Of a stretch of DNA of 64,000 nt, positions 59,160 through 64,000 are shown piece by piece. This DNA is from Chryseobacterium indologenes (GTDB taxonomy: Bacteria > Bacteroidota > Bacteroidia > Flavobacteriales > Weeksellaceae), in contig DJTE01000048.1 in assembly GCA_002439165.1 (NCBI GenBank), positions 1-64,000 on the forward strand, read 5' to 3'. A program made the position numbers and the translations under genes. Under the pieces are notes generated by a model. That model was given only the letters and a program-made list of their open reading frames with translations, did no database searches and had not been told where the DNA came from. Each line of letters opens with the position of its first letter. The first letter of the stretch is position 1.

Positions 59160-61571
59160 TTATTTCACGAGTACTTTTCCGGATCTCAGGATCTTGTTAT
59201 CAGAAGAGCTTATTTTATAGATATAAGTTCCTGCGAACAGGTTCTGTGTACCCATAACGGTAATATTTTTATCCACTTTCTGTGTAATTACCAGTTTTCC
59301 TGTCATATCATACAGTGCAACCTCATCTGCTGCCGTATCACTTATGATAAAATGAAGATCACTGCCTTTTTTAACGGGATTCGGATAGAGATGGCTGTCT
59401 GCACTTCCTGATGTGTTTTCTTTTACGGAGAGCTGCTCTGTGCAGGCAACGTCTGTTCTCCAGTTTGTATTGGTCATATTAACCATTGTTGCAAAATGTG
59501 TATTGGCTGTTGCATCCAAAACTCCGATTCCACTTCCTTCATTCATTTTCCAATTGGCTTCAAGACCGGGCGTATTTGATGCTACATTACATTTCTGATC
59601 TGAGATCTCCTGTGCCGTCAGTGCTCTTTTCCAGATCCTGAATTCATCTAAAAATCCGTTCAGAGTACGGGAATTATCATAATTTCTTCCCAGATAAAGA
59701 ATACCGTTTGCCGTAAAACTGCCGGAAGCCGTATTGCCGGCATCTTCATTACCATTAATATAAAGTTTCATAGAAGTTCCGTCATATACTGCCGCGATAT
59801 GATACCATGTATTTGTATTAAATGAGGTATTGCTGCTGAGTTTTACCTGGGATGAGCCTAAACTCAGGGTAAACTGCAGTTTATTATTGGCCAGATTTCC
59901 GTCTCCGAATCTCAGTATCGCAGAATTGTTATCTCCTACTTCAATTCCTGCTACGGAAGAAATATAGGGAAACCCGGTTTTAAATGCATTTACTTTTACC
60001 CAGCCCTCAATGGTCAGAGCATTACCGCTCAGATCAAATTGTCCGGCATTCAGATATTGGGTACTCCCGTTAAAAGCAATGGATCTTGCCCCAGGGCTCT
60101 GAACCGGAGCAAAACCACTGTTGAATGCCGTATCTGCTGAATAAGCACTGCTATTTCCACCATTGCATACTGCCTGTACTCTCCAGACATAACCGGTATT
60201 CTCTGTCAGGTTCGGAAGAGTGTAAGAGGTGGTGGAAATATTCTGAACATCTGTCCAGGTTGTGGCAGCGGCTGTTTTATACTGAAGGTTATAAGATGCT
60301 GCAGTTCCTACGGCGTCCCAGGATACTTTAGCGGTATTCCCGAGAAAACGTTCAGATTTTATTCCTGCCGGGACTGCGCATCCGTTTCCCGAGTTAAACC
60401 GTGGTGCAAAAAGATAAATACTGCTAAGTGCTGAAGAGCAGTTGGACTGTATTCTCCAGTCATACTCCGTATTCAGAGTCAGATTGCTGATAACAATACT
60501 GTTTCCGGAATAATGGGTTCCGGCACTGATCCACGTATTGGAATTGGCCGGTTTATAGTCTATATTATAGGTTTGCGAAGCATTGGAAGTCCATTTCAGG
60601 GTAGCTGAAGTACCTGCAACATTGGTGGCTTCAAGCCCTAAAGGCGGGTCGCATGCCTGGCCCTGCGTCCATGAGTAGAGCTGTCCGGTAAGCAGGGTAT
60701 TTTCATTATAAAGGATATTTGATCCTGTACTTAAATAGCCTGCAACATCCGTAGCTCCCAGGTCATACCACATAAATACGCCATAGCCGTCATTTTTGGT
60801 ATTGGTGGCCAGCGTTGCCAGCGTAGATGCCGGTGTAGACTCAGGATTGGTATTACGTATCCATGTTGCCGCAGCAGAAATTTTTGTTTTATCAAGCGGA
60901 GGAATAGCGGGTGCACTGTAAGTTCCGTAGTAAGCATTCCAGCCGTAATTGATATAATTTCCTGCGGAGTCACCATTGTAACTCTGCCTTGTGGTGGCCG
61001 GACCTATGTAATAAAATGTGATCAGTTTATCTGGCATTGCCGCTTTAAGTTCCTGCAGCAGCATGACAAACGAGCTGCTGTTGGGCTGTCCTGTTCCGTT
61101 ATTTCCGTATCCTGCATATTCATCATCCAGATCTACTCCATCCAGGCCATAGGTATAAACGGTATTGGCAATCTGCCTTGCGAAATCACGGGCAGCTTCA
61201 CGGTTCGGAAAATTGGAGATTCCGGCTCCCTGATGGTTTCCTAAAATATCCAGCAGGACCTTCATTCCTTTCTGCTGTAATGGTCTTACGTAGGTATTGA
61301 CATCATTCAGTACTTTGGTAACATTTCCGTTTCCGGAAATATATGCCCTGTTTTTAGAAACATCATAATTAATGTTTGCGGCAAAAATAATGGCCACATC
61401 AAAAAGCTGCCTTCCACTGTTCTGCAGGGTGTAAGAGCCTGCATTCAGCATATTGCTGTTGTTGACTTCCACATAGCATATTCCGACAGGGTCAAGCTGC
61501 TGTGCTTTGAACAGGGATCCTGCCTGACAAGCCATGAGGATCAGTGCTGCAAGAATGGAGTTTTTCTTCAT
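59160..61571 (-). CDS. multidomain GH18 endo-beta-N-acetylglucosaminidase-like protein, T9SS cargo
   Basis: 803 residues from the ATG at 61571 (MKKNSILAALILMACQAGSLFKAQQ); the frame extends upstream to 61652 without a better start. The GH18 domain spans about 26-310 with the catalytic motif DGVDLDDE (144-151, acid Glu151), of the endo-beta-N-acetylglucosaminidase group that splits the chitobiose core of N-glycans. Two fibronectin-type-III-like modules follow (about 325-395 and 410-485), then a LamG-like lectin fold (about 500-690) and a T9SS type A sorting domain ending SGKVLVK. It is thus secreted to the surface or medium, where it can release glycans for the GH92/GH125 enzymes. Confidence 0.9.
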   Translation of the reverse strand: MKKNSILAALILMACQAGSLFKAQQLDPVGICYVEVNNSNMLNAGSYTLQNSGRQLFDVAIIFAANINYDVSKNRAYISGNGNVTKVLNDVNTYVRPLQQKGMKVLLDILGNHQGAGISNFPNREAARDFARQIANTVYTYGLDGVDLDDEYAGYGNNGTGQPNSSSFVMLLQELKAAMPDKLITFYYIGPATTRQSYNGDSAGNYINYGWNAYYGTYSAPAIPPLDKTKISAAATWIRNTNPESTPASTLATLATNTKNDGYGVFMWYDLGATDVAGYLSTGSNILYNENTLLTGQLYSWTQGQACDPPLGLEATNVAGTSATLKWTSNASQTYNIDYKPANSNTWISAGTHYSGNSIVISNLTLNTEYDWRIQSNCSSALSSIYLFAPRFNSGNGCAVPAGIKSERFLGNTAKVSWDAVGTAASYNLQYKTAAATTWTDVQNISTTSYTLPNLTENTGYVWRVQAVCNGGNSSAYSADTAFNSGFAPVQSPGARSIAFNGSTQYLNAGQFDLSGNALTIEGWVKVNAFKTGFPYISSVAGIEVGDNNSAILRFGDGNLANNKLQFTLSLGSSQVKLSSNTSFNTNTWYHIAAVYDGTSMKLYINGNEDAGNTASGSFTANGILYLGRNYDNSRTLNGFLDEFRIWKRALTAQEISDQKCNVASNTPGLEANWKMNEGSGIGVLDATANTHFATMVNMTNTNWRTDVACTEQLSVKENTSGSADSHLYPNPVKKGSDLHFIISDTAADEVALYDMTGKLVITQKVDKNITVMGTQNLFAGTYIYKISSSDNKILRSGKVLVK

Positions 61572-61688
61572 AGTATAATTTTTTGCTGTTTTAAAATATG
61601 CAGTTCCCTGTGCAGACCGGTTATAACCTGTCCTGCATAATGAATACCGCAAAAGAAGAGTAAACGGAGTACTCAGGATCTGAAATAT

Positions 61689-63116
61689 TTAAGTCAGTAA
61701 ATCCCGGTTTTCGTTAAATGTTTTCCATAATAATTCTCCAAACAGTGTGTTTGCCCAGGCAAACCAGTCTCTGGTAAATTTCCTGTCGTTGTCCTTATGG
61801 AAGGACTCATGCATAAATCCGGTACCTCCGTGGGTCTTCTGAAGGGTCTGTATACACCATCTGATTTCATTTTTATCTTTGGTGGTAAGGGCTTTCATAA
61901 TAATACTCATGGGCCAGATCATATCCAGACCGATATGCGGGCCTCCTATCCCTTCGGCAAGGCTTCCTTTGAAGAAGAAAGGGTTGTCTTTTGACCATAC
62001 ATATTTCCTGGTATTGAGGTAAACCGGGTCATCAGATTTTACAGCATCCAGATAAGGGAGTCCCAAAAGGCTCGGACAGTTGGCATCGTCCATCAGATTG
62101 TAACTTCCGAATCCGTTGGTTTCAAAAGCATATATTTTCCCATATTCCGGGTGGTTATAAATACCATATTTTTTAACGGCTGCGTCTACTTCATCTGCAA
62201 GACCGTTCAGCTGCGCTGCCAATGTTTTTTCATTTTTGATTTTGGAAACCATTTCTGCTGCCTGACGTAGACTTACTACTGCGAACAGGTTGGAAGGAAT
62301 AAGAAATCCATAAATGGTAGCATCATCACTGGGACGGAACATGGAACTGATGAGTCCTACCGGATTTGTGGGATAGCCGTAGCCGCCCATCGGAACTCCA
62401 TCGGTAGCCCAGGCCGTGGTACGTTCAAATTTATAAGGACCGAGATCTTTTTTACGCTGCTGTTCAGTAAAAGTCTGTAAGGTAAGTTTTATTCCTTTCA
62501 GCCACTGAGCATCGAAAGGTTTGGTATCTCCGGTTGTTTTCCAGAAATGATAGGCCAGACGAACAGGATAACAAAGTGAGTCTATTTCCCATTTTCTCTC
62601 ATGGATGCCCGGTTTCATATCGGTATGATCGTATTCTTTCCACTTGCTTATTTTCTTGTCATCATTATAGAATGCGTTGGCATAAGGGTCTTTAAGGATA
62701 AATTCGGTCTGTTTATGAATCACTCCTGAGATCAGCCTGTGCAGCTTCTCATCTTTTTTAGAAAACTGCAGATAAGGAAAAACCTGGGCAGAGCTGTCAC
62801 GAAGCCACATGGCATCGATATCTCCGGTAATCACATAGGTATCCGGAGTTCCGTTAATTTCTTTATAAAAAACAGTTGTATCCAATGTATTCGGAAAGCA
62901 GTTCTCAAAAAGCCACACCAGTTCTTTATTTTTAACATTCTTTCTGAAGGCTGCAATGGCATTTTCTACCGATTCGCTGGTAAAATGCCTTTTATCTTTC
63001 GGAACTCTGACTACTGGAAAATCTTCCACAGCCAGATTTTTAGCAAAAACATTTTGGGTAAACAGCAACCCGGCTCCAGCCAGTGCGCCTGTTTTAATAA
63101 ACTTTCTCCTTTCCAT
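61689..63116 (-). CDS. GH125 exo-alpha-1,6-mannosidase
   Basis: 475 residues. The N-terminus (MERRKFIKTGALAGAGLLF) looks like a Tat-type signal with RRKFIK. GH125 enzymes cut terminal alpha-1,6-mannose from N-glycans. Family-like motifs: TYVITGDIDAMWLRDSSAQVFPYL, WEIDSLCYPVRLAYHFWKTTGD, TTAWATDGVPMGGYGYPTNPVGLISSMFRPSDDA and GGTGFMHESFHKDN..FTRDWFAWANTLFGEL. Length is usual. It lies 32 bp downstream of the second GH92 gene and is presumably transcribed with it. Confidence 0.92.
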   Translation of the reverse strand: MERRKFIKTGALAGAGLLFTQNVFAKNLAVEDFPVVRVPKDKRHFTSESVENAIAAFRKNVKNKELVWLFENCFPNTLDTTVFYKEINGTPDTYVITGDIDAMWLRDSSAQVFPYLQFSKKDEKLHRLISGVIHKQTEFILKDPYANAFYNDDKKISKWKEYDHTDMKPGIHERKWEIDSLCYPVRLAYHFWKTTGDTKPFDAQWLKGIKLTLQTFTEQQRKKDLGPYKFERTTAWATDGVPMGGYGYPTNPVGLISSMFRPSDDATIYGFLIPSNLFAVVSLRQAAEMVSKIKNEKTLAAQLNGLADEVDAAVKKYGIYNHPEYGKIYAFETNGFGSYNLMDDANCPSLLGLPYLDAVKSDDPVYLNTRKYVWSKDNPFFFKGSLAEGIGGPHIGLDMIWPMSIIMKALTTKDKNEIRWCIQTLQKTHGGTGFMHESFHKDNDRKFTRDWFAWANTLFGELLWKTFNENRDLLT

Positions 63117-63148
63117 TGATTCTTTTTATTTCTTTATTACTTATTAGA

Positions 63149-64000
63149 TTACTGTACGGGTTTACTTCCCATGATAAACTTCAGCTCTCCTCCGTTCATG
63201 ATATCGCTGTGATTCAGTTCCCAGCTTTTGTATTCTTTCCCGTTCAGGAATATCTTCTGAACGTATATATTTTTATCGGAAATTTTATCAGCAGTGACTG
63301 TAAAAGTTTTTCCATTCTCCAGCTTTAAAGAAGCTTTTGGAAACTGGGGAGCTCCTATTGCATATACAGGTTTCCCGGGAGTAACGGGATAGAACCCCAG
63401 GGAGGAAAAAATATACCATGCCGACATCTGCCCGCAGTCTTCGTTATTTACAATTCCGTCAGGTTTTGCCGTATACATATTATCGCGGATATATTTTACC
63501 ATTCTCTGCGTTTTATGAGGGACGCCTGCATAGTTGTACAGATAAGGAACATGGTGCCCCGGCTCGTCTCCGAATCCCAGAGATCCTATGAATCCTGAAA
63601 TATCTACGTGCTGTTCTCCCTGCATATTCAGTTTTTCGGTAAAAGTTCTGTCCAGCTTTTCCTCAAATCCTTTTTTTCCTCCATACAGTTTTATCATTTC
63701 ACCAATCTGATGCGGAACAAAGAAATCATAGGCCCAGATATTGCCTGAAACCCAGTGCGGCTGAAGTTTTTTCCAGTCGTTCAAAGGAAAATCAGGGAGA
63801 AATTCTCCATTTTTCTGTCTTGGCCAGAAGTGATTATTCTCTGTGTTGAAGGTATTCAGAAAATTCATTGAGCGTTTTCTGTATACTTCTGCGTCCTCTT
63901 TTTTGCCCAGTTTTTCCGCCAGCTGCTGAATACACCAGTCATCATAGGCATATTCTAAAGTCGCAGAAACAGAAGCTCCGTTCTCAGAAGGCGAATAGCC
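63149..64000 (-). CDS. GH92 family alpha-mannosidase, 5' part outside the window
   Basis: C-terminal part of a second GH92 enzyme; the frame stays open to the right edge (codons read GYSPSENGASVSATLEYAYD at the boundary), so the start lies beyond 64000. The visible 283 residues contain TLEYAYDDWCIQQLAEKLG, DISGFIGSLGFGDEPGHHVPYLYNYAGVPHKT and GIVNNEDCGQMSAWYIFSSLGFYPVTPG. The last corresponds to GDEDNGQTSAWYVFS of the first GH92, with the Gly-Asp-Glu replaced by Asn-Asn-Glu, so specificity may differ. It leads the GH92-GH125 group. Confidence 0.92.
   Translation of the reverse strand, partial: GYSPSENGASVSATLEYAYDDWCIQQLAEKLGKKEDAEVYRKRSMNFLNTFNTENNHFWPRQKNGEFLPDFPLNDWKKLQPHWVSGNIWAYDFFVPHQIGEMIKLYGGKKGFEEKLDRTFTEKLNMQGEQHVDISGFIGSLGFGDEPGHHVPYLYNYAGVPHKTQRMVKYIRDNMYTAKPDGIVNNEDCGQMSAWYIFSSLGFYPVTPGKPVYAIGAPQFPKASLKLENGKTFTVTADKISDKNIYVQKIFLNGKEYKSWELNHSDIMNGGELKFIMGSKPVQ

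Overview
The window is from a Bacteroidota chromosome, most likely a flavobacterium of the Chryseobacterium/Weeksellaceae type. The evidence is a type IX secretion (T9SS) sorting domain, many TonB-dependent receptors, TTTG-N17-20-TAnnTTTG promoters typical of Bacteroidota, a Rho factor with a long Asn/Gln-rich insert, flavobacterial DUF families (DUF4271, DUF4293, DUF4296, DUF5689), and a surface protein with the GINTTTPNENSVLDV-type N-terminus common in Chryseobacterium. I see no rRNA, tRNA, CRISPR array, prophage or complete insertion sequence. Fifty-three coding genes are supported; the last is cut by the right edge.

Layout. 0.2-6 kb: a TonB receptor/DUF5689 lipoprotein pair divergent from a secreted endonuclease/exonuclease/phosphatase-family enzyme, a plausible nucleic-acid or phosphate scavenging locus. 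6-13 kb: housekeeping genes (Mn-type superoxide dismutase, Rho, DUF4293, M28 peptidase, MsbA-like ABC exporter, DUF1801). 13.2-17.1 kb: a modular surface protein, two small helix-turn-helix proteins and a membrane-bound LuxR-like regulator, with a twice-repeated operator-like site TACGCA-N10-TGCGTA. 17.6-28 kb: a core block (psd, cdsA, LUD protein, ftsH, rsfS, birA, lptF/G-type permease, tgt, DUF4296, polyprenol-phosphate glycosyltransferase, DUF4271, hemD). 28-34 kb: a T9SS cargo protein with a tandem duplication, oligopeptidase B, a small conserved protein, an SRPBCC protein and a secreted hydrolase.

34-40.5 kb: a two-component pair, then a probable metal-handling unit: a His/Cys-repeat lipoprotein, a Cys-rich small exported protein, and a TonB-dependent receptor with two N-terminal heavy-metal-associated domains. 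A 558-bp gene-free stretch follows with short palindromes and an imperfect direct repeat. 41-47.4 kb: an M1 peptidase and an outer-membrane beta-barrel protein divergent from a second two-component pair. 47.4-48.3 kb: another secreted endonuclease-like enzyme.

48.3-52 kb: the most unusual part. It is a compact five-gene cassette, translationally coupled in places and bracketed by terminators: a DUF2589 protein, two unrecognised proteins, a cytoplasmic-looking subtilisin with its own pro-region, and a 67-residue protein resembling a free-standing subtilisin propeptide (inhibitor). I read it as a candidate undescribed protease-effector system.

52-64 kb: a second M1 peptidase, a DECR-type 2,4-dienoyl-CoA reductase, then a glycan-degradation cluster (cupin sugar isomerase-like protein, GH92, ROK kinase, GH18 endoglycosidase with FN3/LamG-like modules, GH125, a second GH92). 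The enzyme set fits breakdown of high-mannose N-glycans: GH18 releases the glycan, GH92 and GH125 trim mannose, and the ROK kinase may phosphorylate a released sugar.
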